Shown here piece after piece: positions 1 to 9,479 of a DNA stretch of 64,000 nucleotides. Positions within the stretch are counted from its first letter, which is position 1. Each line of letters starts with the position of its first letter. This DNA comes from Streptomyces sp. NBC_01431. Its GTDB lineage: Bacteria > Actinomycetota > Actinomycetes > Streptomycetales > Streptomycetaceae. The translations under genes were made by a program, and so were the position numbers. The DNA lies in NCBI RefSeq assembly GCF_036231355.1, contig NZ_CP109496.1, positions 186,001 through 250,000 of the forward strand, written 5' to 3'. Below the pieces are notes generated by a model. It worked only from the letters and a program-made list of their open reading frames with translations. It ran no database searches and had not been told where the DNA came from.

Positions 1-1
1 C

Positions 2-477
2 AGCATCCGCCGGCCCGAGGAGATCTCGTACTACATCGCCTACTGCCCCGCCGACACCACGCTGGACGAACTGATCCATGTCGCGGGCAGCCGGTGGGCG
101 GTGGAGGAGTGCTTCCAGAGCGCGAAGCAGGAGTGCGGCCTGGACGACTACCAGGTCCGCCGCTATCCCGGCTGGCACCGCCACATGACCCTGGCCATGG
201 CCGCCCACGCCGCCCTGACCGCCCTGCGGGCCCGCGCACTCGACACGGAGAAAGCAGAAACGGATCCTCCCCACTCATCCACCTCAGCCTCGCCGAGATC
301 CGACGCCTGACCAACCGCCTCGCCCACCGCCGGCCCGCCTCCGTCGAGCACGTCCTGCACTGGTCCCACTGGCGCCGGAAAAGGCAGTACCAGGCCCGCC
401 TCAGCCACCACAAACGACGCGGCCACACACCACCAGAAACTATCCACCCGTCACCACAAGCACCGTTGCAGTACTAG
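2..477 (+). pseudogene. IS701-family transposase, 3' part, frameshifted
   Basis: This is the C-terminal part of a DDE transposase entering from the left edge. The first frame encodes the IS701-type block around 'GSRWAVEECFQSAKQECGLD' (about 85-145) with the catalytic-region Glu, and stops at 310. The expected C-terminal segment (IRRLTNRL, then VLHWSHWRR, then a basic tail) continues in another frame to 477. One indel near 260-280 therefore separates the two parts. The gene is either decayed or carries a sequencing indel. The missing 5' part lies outside the window. Confidence 0.8.
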
Positions 478-639
478 TACGTCCGGCGACGCCACCCGGA
501 GCCGCACACTGCGCCTGAGGGGCCGGGCCCCGGGCCGGGGAGGCTGTGTCCGAGCGCGCCCAGTCCACGGACCAGCATCACCCCGCCCCGCACCGCTGAA
601 AGAAGCTGACGCACCGAGCTGAAAGCCGTATGCCTGGCA

Positions 640-2010
640 TCACAGAGGCGGTGCGGAGGGCACGAAGGCGGCAACTGCGGCCATCCACTGATGATCGCAA
701 CTGCCGGCGGCCGCGTAGGTGCCGGTAGCGGTGACCATCTTGTACCCGGTGGCCAGCTGGTCGTGGGAGACGAACAGCGTTGGCAGGGCGGTGAATCCGC
801 TCGACCAGGTCGCCGCAGTGCCGCCCTGAACGCCGGCGACACCGAATACCAGCTCGAAGTTGGCGGTGGTGGCCGGCGTTGATCCGGAGTTGAAACTGGT
901 ACCGGCGGCGCCGGTCGCGGCGGCGTGCTGGTCGACCGCCTTGACGTTCGTCAACTCCTCCACGGTCAGGTGCTGCTCGCCCGTGGAGGGATAGCCGACG
1001 GTGATCGAGTCCGAGGTCGACAGTGCCTTGACCGCGGTCGCGGTGAGAATCAGGATGCGGTCGCCGGCGCCCCCGTCGGTCTGCTCCGCTGCCGTGGTGT
1101 AGGTGTTGCCCCGGCTGTCGGTCGCACTGACCGTCCCGGTGTGGGTGTTGGTGAGCATCATCGGCACCACGAGGGTGTCGCCCGCGGCGACCGCGTGCCC
1201 GACCGCCAGTTTCGTCGACGTCGCGGACGCGGTCCCGGTCGCCGAGGCGATGCGGGCGACATAGCCGGGCGCGCCCGGTGCCGGGTCCGTCGCCGTGACT
1301 GTCGCCTCATAGGTGGCGAGCACCGTTCCGGCTCCGATCGCGGCGCCGAGTATCAGCGCGACCAGATGGGTGAGGACACGGTAGCGCCGCGGCGAGTGGC
1401 TCGGACATCGCTGCGCGGCCGTAGCAGCAGGCACTGAGGACTTTGGGGGGCTGGAGTGGCCCGGCTCCGCTCCGACGCCGATGAGTGCGCCCACCGCACG
1501 CGTCAGCGCGTGCGTTCGGGAGTGGCGCTGGCGCGCCGGGTGTTCGGGCGTGGCCGGCTGATCGTGTCTCGGCTCGGGTGGGGTGCTGCCGGGGGTCCGA
1601 GCGGTGGTGTCCGAAGGACCGCCAGTGGCGGACGTGATCCCGCCCTCGGACTCTTGCGAGTCAGGGGGCACGTTCGGGAGCCGTGTGGGGCGCTGGCCGG
1701 CATCTGCTCCCAGGTCGGCCGTCTCCGAAACGGACACGGCGTTCGCGGCAGCCATCCAACGTTGGTGCCACTCGGCTTCGCGGCCGCCGCAGGCCTGGAC
1801 ATAGACCCTGGTGGTGGGCCAGGACGGCAGCCGGGAACCCGATGTCGCCTCGTGCAAGGTGGTGTGGGATATCGCCCCCGTGGCCCCGGCCATCGCCCGG
1901 AACGAGGGCTTGCCCGCTTCCAGGCGCAGTTGGCGAAGAGCGGCGGCGAAGTCCGCCACCGCTGCCCGGCGTGCCGCTACGACTGCTGCGCCCGGCTCGG
2001 TCTCACTCAC
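640..2010 (-). CDS. XRE-type regulator with transmembrane helix and extracytoplasmic domain
   Basis: The protein has 456 residues from a GTG start preceded by a GAGGGGG ribosome site. The N-terminus (about 15-75) is a Cro/C1-type helix-turn-helix of the kind common in Streptomyces ('GAISHTTLHEATSGSRLPSW'). A Pro/Ser/Thr-rich linker (about 100-200) follows. One hydrophobic helix (about 212-232, 'HLVALILGAAIGAGTVLATY') would place the last 220 residues outside the cell. That part is Ala/Thr/Gly-rich and looks beta-rich. The layout suggests a membrane-anchored sensor-regulator or surface protein; ligand and targets are unknown. Confidence 0.7.
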   Translation of the reverse strand: MSETEPGAAVVAARRAAVADFAAALRQLRLEAGKPSFRAMAGATGAISHTTLHEATSGSRLPSWPTTRVYVQACGGREAEWHQRWMAAANAVSVSETADLGADAGQRPTRLPNVPPDSQESEGGITSATGGPSDTTARTPGSTPPEPRHDQPATPEHPARQRHSRTHALTRAVGALIGVGAEPGHSSPPKSSVPAATAAQRCPSHSPRRYRVLTHLVALILGAAIGAGTVLATYEATVTATDPAPGAPGYVARIASATGTASATSTKLAVGHAVAAGDTLVVPMMLTNTHTGTVSATDSRGNTYTTAAEQTDGGAGDRILILTATAVKALSTSDSITVGYPSTGEQHLTVEELTNVKAVDQHAAATGAAGTSFNSGSTPATTANFELVFGVAGVQGGTAATWSSGFTALPTLFVSHDQLATGYKMVTATGTYAAAGSCDHQWMAAVAAFVPSAPPL

Positions 2011-2325
2011 TGGTGTCCCCCTCGGTGTTCGATGTTGTCAGATCCCTGTCAGGGGCTACCGAACACGTGACGCATCCCCACTATTGGGACCAGGCATCCC
2101 CGAAGGCGGCCCCGGATTAGTCCAAGGCCGCCCTTCAGCGGAGCGAACCGCGACTTGGCGGCCGGGATCGGCCAGCACGACGCCGACCGGCAACACTCAC
2201 GCCTCAAACGGCTGCGAACAGCAGCGACGACGCTCTACTCGCCTGGCCACACCGGGCCCCGCTACCAGCGGTGCCATCCAGGCGATCGACATCAGATCAT
2301 CAAAGGCTGATATAGGGGGACAAGG
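2011..2325. other. intergenic region between divergent genes
   Basis: This spacer separates the leftward XRE gene from the rightward protease gene and should hold both promoters. A GGGGGA ribosome site at 2315-2320 precedes the TTG start at 2326. I see no RNA gene or mobile element. Confidence 0.5.
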
Positions 2326-3714
2326 TTGAAAAGGATGACTTTCGTGGCGGTGACCGCCGCATCGGTTCTCGCGGTGACGGCGGCGATCGGGGGGCCCGCG
2401 TGGTCTTTCGCATCCGCGCCAACTTCGGGCTCGAGCCACCCGGGCATCGGGGCGACACTGCCCGGTGGCACTCAGGCGATATACAAGGCGCAGCAGCCGT
2501 TGCTCAAGCTGGCAGACACGCTGCGCGCCATACCCGACACCGCGATATCCGGCTTCGGAAGCGCGACCATCGATCCCGCGCAGCACTCCCTGCATCTGTA
2601 CTGGAACGGCGTGGTGCCGGCGCAAGTGGCAGGCCTGGTGCGCAGCGCCTCGGCTCAAGGGCTCTCGGTGAAGGTGGATAGAGCCGCCTACACCATGACC
2701 CAGCTACGGCACGAGACCAAGCGACTCGAAGCGCTCAAATACAAAACGGCCCGGTCAGGTAGCGCTCACGTGGTTGATGCGGTCATGAAGAACGACGCCA
2801 GTGGCATGGATGTCGATGTAGCCGGCAGTGGGCTGGCACCGGCCGCGGTCGCTGACCCCGCGGTGGTGGCTTCCGTGCCGAGCCTTCGGGGATCGGTCCA
2901 CCTGGTCGTCCACAGCGTCAACGACATGGCTTCGCAGGACTTCGATTCGCGGGGCGCCCCGACCCCGCACTACAACGGCGGCCAGCTGCTCGTGATGGGT
3001 GATGCAAACGCAAAGAACGGAATGTGCACCAGCGGGTTCGGCATCCGTGACTCCTCGTCGGTCAACGGAGGAGCAGGGCGCCGGTTCCTGCTGACGGCGG
3101 CGCACTGCGGCTGGGACGATTTCTACACTGGCGACAACATGGTGCACGGCACCGCCAGCGCGTACATCGGCCGCACAGTTGCGCTGAGCACGACCGACGA
3201 TGTGCAGCTGATCAGCACGGGCTCCGACCAGTATGTGTGGTACGGCCCCGGCATCGACCAGGACAGCCAGCCGCCGCAACAGTCGTACACGCCCGTGTCC
3301 GGTACGGGCTCTCCGTACCCGGGTGAGTGGCTGTGCGCATCCGGCGCCTTCACCGGCAATGGCATCTGTGACGTGGTCGTCGACAGCTACGCCGGGACCG
3401 GAGCGTTGCTCGCGACGCACTCATACTACGGCGGAGTTGCCGCCGGCCACGGTGATAGCGGTGGTCCCGCATATACGTCCACCGACGGCTGGAGCACCCT
3501 CACCGCGGTAGGCATGATCAAAGGCTGTGGCCATGTGTCCGGCTACCCGTGCAAGAACATGTCCTGCCCGGCCGGGTACTGGAACAACTGGGGGCAGCGC
3601 GCCGGCACGGACGGATGCCTCTCAGAGCTGGACCTCGTCGACCTCAACAGGGCGTTGAGCGACCTTGCCGGTTCCAGCTCCACGAACTACTCCGTGGCCA
3701 CGACGGACTATTGA
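2326..3714 (+). CDS. secreted S1-family (chymotrypsin-like) serine protease with propeptide
   Basis: The preproenzyme has 462 residues. A TTG start at 2326 is used because GGGGGA lies just upstream; ATG at 2335 is an alternative. Residues 1-28 form a signal peptide. Residues about 30-200 look like an alpha-lytic-protease-type propeptide. The catalytic domain has the triad: His260 in LTAAHC, Asp291 or Asp292 in TTDDVQL, and Ser378 in GDSGGP. Several Cys pairs suggest disulfides. It resembles the streptogrisin-like peptidases of actinomycetes and would be autoprocessed outside the cell. A strong hairpin follows the gene. Its substrate is not predictable. Confidence 0.88.
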   Translation: MKRMTFVAVTAASVLAVTAAIGGPAWSFASAPTSGSSHPGIGATLPGGTQAIYKAQQPLLKLADTLRAIPDTAISGFGSATIDPAQHSLHLYWNGVVPAQVAGLVRSASAQGLSVKVDRAAYTMTQLRHETKRLEALKYKTARSGSAHVVDAVMKNDASGMDVDVAGSGLAPAAVADPAVVASVPSLRGSVHLVVHSVNDMASQDFDSRGAPTPHYNGGQLLVMGDANAKNGMCTSGFGIRDSSSVNGGAGRRFLLTAAHCGWDDFYTGDNMVHGTASAYIGRTVALSTTDDVQLISTGSDQYVWYGPGIDQDSQPPQQSYTPVSGTGSPYPGEWLCASGAFTGNGICDVVVDSYAGTGALLATHSYYGGVAAGHGDSGGPAYTSTDGWSTLTAVGMIKGCGHVSGYPCKNMSCPAGYWNNWGQRAGTDGCLSELDLVDLNRALSDLAGSSSTNYSVATTDY

Positions 3715-3734
3715 TCGGCAGCATGCCCGCCGCC

Positions 3735-3770
3735 GGGGTGTCAGCAGACCGCATGGTCTGCTGACACCCC
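3735..3770 (+). terminator. strong hairpin after the protease gene
   Basis: A perfect 16-bp stem (3735-3750 with 3755-3770) with loop GCAT starts 20 bases after the protease stop codon. There is no clear U run, which is common for terminators in high-GC actinomycetes. Confidence 0.75.
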
Positions 3771-4196
3771 CAATCGTCCAGGACTTCGTGCCGCCGCCAG
3801 GCGTCCACCGAAGGAGCCGGGCGCTCCGGAATGCGGTACGCACGCCGAATCGGAGTCGCCGCCAAGCTCCGACGAGACCAGATGATCGAATTCTGCGTCG
3901 TGCAACGGCCCGGTGTAGGGCCATACGCCTTGGCGTTCGCTGCTCGGGCGACCCCATGACTCGATCTTGCCGTCACCTTCACGATCCGAGCCGGAAAGCC
4001 GCGCCGTGCGCGGGAGAACGTACCCGTTCACCGGGGTCCGGCCGCAGTGAAGCGCTCTAGCCTCGTTCCGCGAACTCCTATTCCCCGCCGCAGTAGGGCC
4101 TGCCCCACCCTGTTCCCGGGGGCTCCCCGGAGTGCCTGAGTCCGGCCCCACCTGATCGGCTGTACGCACGTGGTTCGCGTGACGGAAGGTGGACAA
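3771..4196. other. intergenic region, no gene recognised
   Basis: Open frames here lack a recognisable family and a plausible ribosome site. The end of the region holds the GGAAGGTGG ribosome site of the next gene. Confidence 0.4.
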
Positions 4197-4892
4197 GTGA
4201 GAGTCCGGATCGGGTACTCGGCATGGATCGTGGGCATGGTGCAGTTCTTCGTCATCCACTGGATTGCCGAGTCGGCTTGGGCCAGACCGTATAGCTGGGC
4301 GGGGAACAACATCAGCGATTTGGGCAACGCTCACTGCGCTCTGCAGCCAGATCCTGAGCCGCGGTATATCTGTTCCCCCGAGCACGGCTTGATGAATGCT
4401 TCATTCGTCGTCCTGGGAGTGCTGCTTGTTGTTGGCGTCGCGCTGACCGGTGGTGTCCTGTGGCGCAGAGGACGGGCCGTTGCCATGGCCCGCCTGCTGC
4501 TCGCGTGTGCCGGCGTGGGATTCGTGCTGGCCGGATTGGCACCTGCGGACGTCAATGAGAACCAACATGTCCTGGGCGCCCTCCTCATCATGGCAGCAGG
4601 CAACATCGGTCTCGCCATGGCGGGGTTCGCCCTGGCAGAACCCGTACCGACCCCCCTGCGGTGGGGCACCAGCCTGCTGGGAGTCACAGCGATCACCGCC
4701 TTCGGACTGTTTCTCTCCCACAACTACCTCGGTCTCGGCATGGGCGGCATGGAACGGGTCGCTGCTTTTCCTCTCCTGTTCTGGGCACTGGCTGTCGGCG
4801 TTCGTGGCGTCATTCGTCGGGCAGGTCGTTGCGTCCACGATGAGCACGGTGCCCACCGGATGCCGGCGGCGGGCGGGGCGAGCGCGAGGTAG
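4197..4892 (+). CDS. DUF998 family membrane protein, 3' end replaced by IS remnant
   Basis: The integral membrane protein has about 231 residues and six predicted helices. A conserved-looking loop after helix 1 contains 'YSWAGNNISDLGN', typical of DUF998. GTG at 4197 is chosen because of GGAAGGTGG just upstream; the frame stays open to 4170. The final ~24 residues (from about 4815) read antisense through a decayed IS5 transposase, so the native C-terminus has been lost or replaced after the last helix. Function is unknown. Proteins of this type occur near biosynthetic and stress genes, which does not prove a role. Confidence 0.72.
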   Translation: MRVRIGYSAWIVGMVQFFVIHWIAESAWARPYSWAGNNISDLGNAHCALQPDPEPRYICSPEHGLMNASFVVLGVLLVVGVALTGGVLWRRGRAVAMARLLLACAGVGFVLAGLAPADVNENQHVLGALLIMAAGNIGLAMAGFALAEPVPTPLRWGTSLLGVTAITAFGLFLSHNYLGLGMGGMERVAAFPLLFWALAVGVRGVIRRAGRCVHDEHGAHRMPAAGGASAR

Positions 4893-5110
4893 GGCGCGAT
4901 GTGGTCGATGTCCCGGTCCGCGTCCGACTTCGAGACCCCGAACAACGGACCGATCTGTCGCATCGTCAATCCGCTCGCCCGTAGGCGGCCACCAATAGAA
5001 TCCAGTCCCCAAGAGCGGCAGCGCCCACTCCCGCCGGTCGGCGCTCCGCCACCTCGACGCCGCACGATAACCAGCTTGCGGAACTACCGCTCACTCAGCC
5101 CCGAGAGCAG
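4815..5110 (-). pseudogene. IS5-family transposase remnant
   Basis: The minus strand contains 'LTMRQIGPLFGVSKSDADR' and 'DHIAPYLALAPP', matching the N-terminal region of DDE_Tnp_4 IS5-family transposases. The next expected block (GTVLIVDAT for usual xxVLIVDGT) is in another frame. The relic is short, frameshifted and lacks the catalytic core. It overlaps the 3' end of the DUF998 gene on the other strand. Confidence 0.65.
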
Positions 5111-5196
5111 TCCGATCCAGCCCGCTCCGACGCCGTGATCAACCCACCCGCACCAAGATCATCCCATCCCTGGGCAGGGCTTACGGGACAACCTCC

Positions 5197-6053
5197 AAAG
5201 GGTGTTGCACAAGGCCGTGAACTCGGCATCTCCGGTGTATGGCTGAGGTGTTGGGTACTGAACGGGTGTGGGTGGCCACGGGGCTGCGGGTGGCGCAGTT
5301 CGCGCGACTGTTGAAGGTGGTGCGGGAGCGGGGCGGCGACGACACGATGCGGGGCCGACCGTGGCGTCTGCCGCTGGCGGAGCGGGTGCTGATCGTCGCG
5401 GCGTAGTACCGGACGAGCCTGACTACGCGGCAGCTGGGGCCGCTGTTCGGCGTCTCCTCCTCCACCGTCTGCCAGGTGATCCAAAGGCTCGGACCAATGC
5501 TCGCGCTGGAGCCCCTCTCCCCTCCGACCGATGCCGCTGACCGGTTGTGGATTGCGGACGGCACCCTCATCCCGGCCCCTGACCGGCAAGTCGGTGCGTC
5601 CAGCCGCAACTACCGGTTCTCCGCGAACCTCCAGGTCATCGTGGGTGCCGAGACACGTCTCGTGGTCGCGACCGCCCGTCCGGTGCCGGGCACCACCGCG
5701 GACGCCCACGCCTGGCGCGCCTCCGCTCTGGCCGAGCGCTGTCAGGACGTGACCATTCTCGGCGATGGTGCCTACGTCAACTGCGGGATGGTCGTGCCGC
5801 ACCGAAAACGCCCCCGACGGCCGCTCCCGGGCGAGGAAGCAGACAATGCCGCGCACCGCAAGGTCCGAGCGCGGGTGGAGCATGTGATCGGCCGGATGAA
5901 GAATTACAAGATCCTCCGCGACTGCCGACAGCACGGCAACGGCCTCCACCACGGGCCGTCGCCCACCTGCATAACCTCGCCCACACATCATGACCAGAGG
6001 ACCGTGCTCGCACACCCCGGCCTGCCCGAACACGGCCTTGTGCAAAGCCCTTT
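5197..6053 (+). mobile_element. IS5-family insertion sequence (decayed)
   Basis: The element has 23-bp terminal inverted repeats differing at two positions: 5197-5219 and the complement of 6031-6053, core TTGCACAAGGCCGTG. It spans 857 bp with one transposase gene. I do not see a convincing target-site duplication. The right end is only 42 bp from the next gene's start, so that gene's original promoter has probably been displaced. Confidence 0.85.
5239..5993 (+). pseudogene. IS5-family transposase with in-frame stop and 3' frameshift
   Basis: From ATG 5239 the frame carries the N-terminal helix-turn-helix. A TAG at 5404-5406 falls where relatives usually have Tyr (context VAA*YRTSLTTRQLGPLFGVS). 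The frame then continues through the DDE core: LWIADGTLIPAPD, NYRFSANLQVI and 'ILGDGAYVN'. Near 5950 the ending shifts frame; the expected AVAHLHNLAHTS terminus and stop are at 5955-5993 in another frame. Two independent lesions make it inactive unless the stop is read through. Confidence 0.85.
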
Positions 6054-6094
6054 AGGCTCAGAATGCCACCACCACTCACCGGGAGCCCGTCCGT

Positions 6095-7003
6095 ATGCAA
6101 ACATGGAACAAAGCCCTTACAGCAGCAGGCGTCGACAGCCCCTCGCTACGCCAGGACTACACCCAGCAAGGTGCGCTCGTCTCGGGCTATCGACGGCACA
6201 CTTACGTGGCAATACGGCTGCTGCTCCCGCCGGTTCTCGTTCCGCACGTTGTCGCTGCGGTTGCGTTCATGCACCACACCGACGCCCTCCTTGATGCCAC
6301 CCCCGCGACAGGGCCGTCCAGTGACTCGTACGCCGCGTGGGAGGAGGAGGTCCGAAGGGGCCTGACGACGGGCGAGAGCACCGACCCGGTCCTCCGCCCC
6401 GTTCTGCACACCATCGCGGCGTACCCGCAACTGCGAAAGCCGGTTGAGCAGTTCCTCGCCGGAGCGCCGATGGACCGGAACTTTTCAGGCTTCGCAGCCG
6501 AGGCGGACTACCAGCGCTACGTCGACGGCTACTCACTGCCGGCGTTCATGCTCGTAGCCTGCCTGCTCCTGGCTCCGGACGCCGACGCGGGTGAGGTCCA
6601 CCGTTCCTGCCGGTCCTACATCGACGGCAGCCAGCGTCTCGACTTCGTATGTGACCTCGCTGAGGACCTGAGCGAAGGCCGACTTGGGCTCCCTGAAGAG
6701 ACCCTCAAGAAACACGGCGTCTCCCGCGAGGACCTTGAGCACGGACGGGACACGGCAGGAACCCGAGCGTTGCTCCAGGAAGTGTTGGAGCAGGCACGGC
6801 TGGATCTGAACAACAGCCGCAAGCTGGTGGCTTTCGTACCACCGGAACACCGAGCGTTCACCCGGGCCTTTGTCTCACTGGAGATTCTGACCGCTGATGC
6901 GGCGATTGCCAAGGGCACCCAGGTCCTGCGCAACTCCGCGCGGCCATCGGTGCCTGACGCACTGCGTGTGCTGGCCTTTGAGTACTCCAGGCGCGGCGTC
7001 TGA
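6095..7003 (+). CDS. squalene/phytoene synthase family protein with altered Asp-rich motif
   Basis: The 302-residue all-helical protein resembles trans-isoprenyl diphosphate synthases that join prenyl diphosphates head to head. The second motif is recognisable (186-200, CDLAEDLSEGRLGLP) and should bind Mg-diphosphate. The first motif is unusual: residues 60-67 read HHTDALLD instead of the usual DDxxDD. Activity may be altered or lost. It lies 42 bp downstream of an IS end and upstream of a photolyase relic, so its original operon is not preserved. GGGAG at 6081-6085 is the only candidate ribosome site. Confidence 0.72.
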   Translation: MQTWNKALTAAGVDSPSLRQDYTQQGALVSGYRRHTYVAIRLLLPPVLVPHVVAAVAFMHHTDALLDATPATGPSSDSYAAWEEEVRRGLTTGESTDPVLRPVLHTIAAYPQLRKPVEQFLAGAPMDRNFSGFAAEADYQRYVDGYSLPAFMLVACLLLAPDADAGEVHRSCRSYIDGSQRLDFVCDLAEDLSEGRLGLPEETLKKHGVSREDLEHGRDTAGTRALLQEVLEQARLDLNNSRKLVAFVPPEHRAFTRAFVSLEILTADAAIAKGTQVLRNSARPSVPDALRVLAFEYSRRGV

Positions 7004-7479
7004 GCGCGCGAAGCCGAACGGACGGGCGCTGTCGGCTTACCTCGCAGACTGCGGGGAGGTCGATCTCCGGGCTGTTCACATCGATGGCTGCTTGCACGTC
7101 ACTGTCCGGTGCGGGCCAGCCACTCCTGACGTGCGTAGCGACTTCCTGACCGGCGCAACCATGGGCAACCATGGGCAACCATGGGCAACCGGATGAAGCG
7201 GATGTGGAGAACGTGCGGCAGTGACGCTTTGCGGTGAGTACCGCGGGCTCGCCGAGGTGGGGTACCGCCGGGCGCCAGGCCGCTGTCACGGCAGCTCGGG
7301 CTTGCTCCGTGCAGACGTCCCACTCGCCGGCCAGAGTCAGCGGCGTGCGGATGTGCGCGTGGAGATGAGGTCGCCGCACAAGTGCCGTGGCGACGCCGGC
7401 GCACTGCTCGGTAGCGCTGCCGGAGATGGTTCGGCGTGCGCCAGCGTGGCCCACAGGGACGACTGGCGCGCCGGTTCGT
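7004..7479. other. gene-poor stretch upstream of photolyase relic
   Basis: No intact gene is recognisable. The stretch holds the 10-bp tandem repeat at 7161-7190 and probably degenerate upstream photolyase sequence. Confidence 0.4.
7161..7190. repeat. three tandem copies of a 10-bp unit
   Basis: ATGGGCAACC is repeated exactly three times, preceded by a partial copy (GCAACC). This is a small slippage-type repeat in non-coding DNA. Confidence 0.9.
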
Positions 7480-7744
7480 TTCGACGAGTCGAGTGCTCAA
7501 CTGGCAGTGCGTGGCCGGGACCGGCACCGAACCGGGTCCTCAACCGGTGGTCCAGGGCAAGCGCTTCGACCCGTACGGCACCTACGTGAGCCGCTGGGTG
7601 CCCGAACTCGCGGGCCCGGAGGGGAAGTTCAGCCACGAACCCTGGAGACTGAAGGCGACGGACCGGGCCGGGTTCGACTCCCCCGACCCGATCGTGGACC
7701 TCATGGAGGCGCGCGCCCGCTTCGAGCAGGCGCGCGGCATCTGA
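7480..7744 (+). pseudogene. DNA photolyase C-terminal remnant
   Basis: The conserved C-terminal FAD-domain region of cyclobutane pyrimidine dimer photolyases is readable: NWQCVAGTGT, then KRFDPYGTYVSRWVPELAG, then a HEPW..PDPIVDL..AR ending. The segment normally reading PNRVLNP is out of frame (around 7530-7560), and everything upstream is missing. Only about 85 of roughly 450 residues remain. Confidence 0.75.
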
Positions 7745-7796
7745 GGCCGGTCCGCCGACCGGGATCGGCAGCCCTTGACGCAAGACGCCTACGACC

Positions 7797-8069
7797 TCAC
7801 CAGCGGTCGATACCCATCGTCTGCGCCGCACTGTGGATGGCGTTGTAGTGCGGGATCGACATGCCGGACTTCTTCTGCTTCGGCGGAAGGTTACGATCCG
7901 TGTGCCGGAACTCGTCGCGCGCGGCGGCGAGCAGGCTCGTGCCGTAGCTGACGGGCACGTCGTCCTTTCCGTGAATGGGATGCGACTTGGCCGCCGTCTG
8001 ACTGCCGGCCTTGGCGGCAGCCGCGCTGGCGGCCGTCCTGGCCGCAGCCGTACGGACGATGAACTGCAT
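7797..8069 (-). CDS. small hypothetical protein, 90 residues
   Basis: The basic protein has an Ala-rich N-terminal half and a more conserved-looking C-terminal half (LLAAARDEFRHTDRNLPPKQ, then HYNAIHSAAQTMGI). A GAGGA ribosome site precedes the ATG at 8069 at good spacing, which supports translation. I recognise no family. There is no signal peptide or membrane segment. Confidence 0.5.
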   Translation of the reverse strand: MQFIVRTAAARTAASAAAAKAGSQTAAKSHPIHGKDDVPVSYGTSLLAAARDEFRHTDRNLPPKQKKSGMSIPHYNAIHSAAQTMGIDRW

Positions 8070-8386
8070 ACGATTCCTCGCTTACTGGATGAAAAGCGTG
8101 CTGAACCTTGCACCTCGAAGCCTGCCGCATGCGGGCAAACGGGGACGAGTACCGCTGGCCGGATCCCGGTGGCCACTCCCCCGCCACGAGGCGGCGATAG
8201 GCGCCCCTACGCCTGGTAGGAGGCGGCGGGCATCAAGGCGCCGTAAGTGTCACATCTGTCCGAATTCGGCGTCCTGTGCGGCGGGGGGCGTTGGGTGGGG
8301 ATCAGGGAGCTGTCACCCATGTCGCTTACGTCGCACGGGAGTTGGGCAGGTCAACTGCCTGGGGGTGGCCCGGCTGAAGTCGGTGG

Positions 8387-8722
8387 TCAACCAGTGTTCG
8401 ATGGACTCATCGGGGAAGCCGTGGGCCGATAGGCGCCCGCCGCTGGGGAGATGTCGGTAATCGGCTCCAGCCGGAAGAGGCGCCAGTCGTCCCGGTCGGC
8501 ACCGAAGGCCACGAGGTACCACGGTCCGGCGCGCGGGCAGTGGCGGTACGGCTCGACCAGGCGGGTCGACACACGGGGCCGTGCCGGCCGACGTACCGGA
8601 GCCGGGAACCGGAGCCGATCGTCCGCCGCCACCGCTTCGGCGATCACGCCGACGGTAGCCGCCGCGCCCACCCAGCGGCTGAGTCGGCTCAGATACACCG
8701 TTAATGCCCGTCCCGGGCTCAA
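8387..8722 (-). pseudogene. WYL-domain regulator remnant
   Basis: The segment 'RLVEPYRHCPRAGPWYLVAF' followed by DRDDWRLFRLEPITDI is characteristic of WYL-domain (YafY/DeoR-like) ligand-sensing regulators. The N-terminal winged helix and the C-terminal part are missing or out of frame, and no start or ribosome site is convincing. Confidence 0.6.
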
Positions 8723-8970
8723 AGCTCGACCAGATCCTGCCTCGCCGACTGCGTCGTCGCACCGCCGCGACAGACCTCGCCCCGAGGTGTCGCGGCAGCC
8801 GGCGCGGCATCACATCGTACGGTGCGCATGCTCGTGCCAAGCCTTTCTGCCAGGTCTCCGGCCTTTCACTCAGCCCCCAACCGCAACAGCGTCAGCATGG
8901 TCAGGTCCTGTTCGTCGGGTCGGGGTCCATTCCCGCAGCCCTCCCGAAAAGCTTGAAAAGGAGGACAGCT

Positions 8971-9474
8971 TCAGGCCGCAAGCCGCCGACAGGCAGGACC
9001 CCACTTCATGGGAGCGCCACCTGATGCGGCACCAGCCAATGTTGCGCGGCGGGGGTCGTACGTGCTGATCTCGACCAGGTTTCCATCCGGATCGCGCAAG
9101 TATCTGCTGGTAATGAGGCCTTGAGCGCCGGTGCGCGCTACGGGGCCGTCTTCCGCGGTCACTCCGTGGGCGGCGAGAGTGGCCAGGATCTGGTCATGCG
9201 GGGTGTCGGTGAGCAGGCACAGGTCGGCACTGCCCGGGGGTGGGGCGCGTGGCGTGTGGGCGAAGTTCGTGGTCGACCCGGCGGAGGTTGATCTTGCTGG
9301 TGCCGAAGAACAGCGCGGCGGGCCTTCGCCGAATGTGACCGGATACATGCCCAGGATGCGTTCGCAGGAGCCGATGGTTCGTTCGATGTCGGCGACGGTC
9401 CGTACCAGGTGGTCCAAGGCGGTGATCCGGATCGACGGCCCCGCGTCGGGGGCGTACCGTCCGGGCTGCCGCAC
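8971..9474 (-). pseudogene. VOC (glyoxalase/dioxygenase-fold) protein with scrambled middle
   Basis: Both ends are clear: ALDHLVRTVADIERTIG at the start and SRYLRDPDGNLVEISTYD at the end. The middle strand expected as ALLFGTSKINLHRVDHE is present (about 9255-9320) but in another frame (ALFFGTSKINLRRVDHE). Two compensating indels keep the frame open while garbling about 35 residues. It is either a damaged gene or a consensus error. The extension after STYD is not typical of the family. Confidence 0.7.
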
Positions 9475-9479
9475 GCAGG

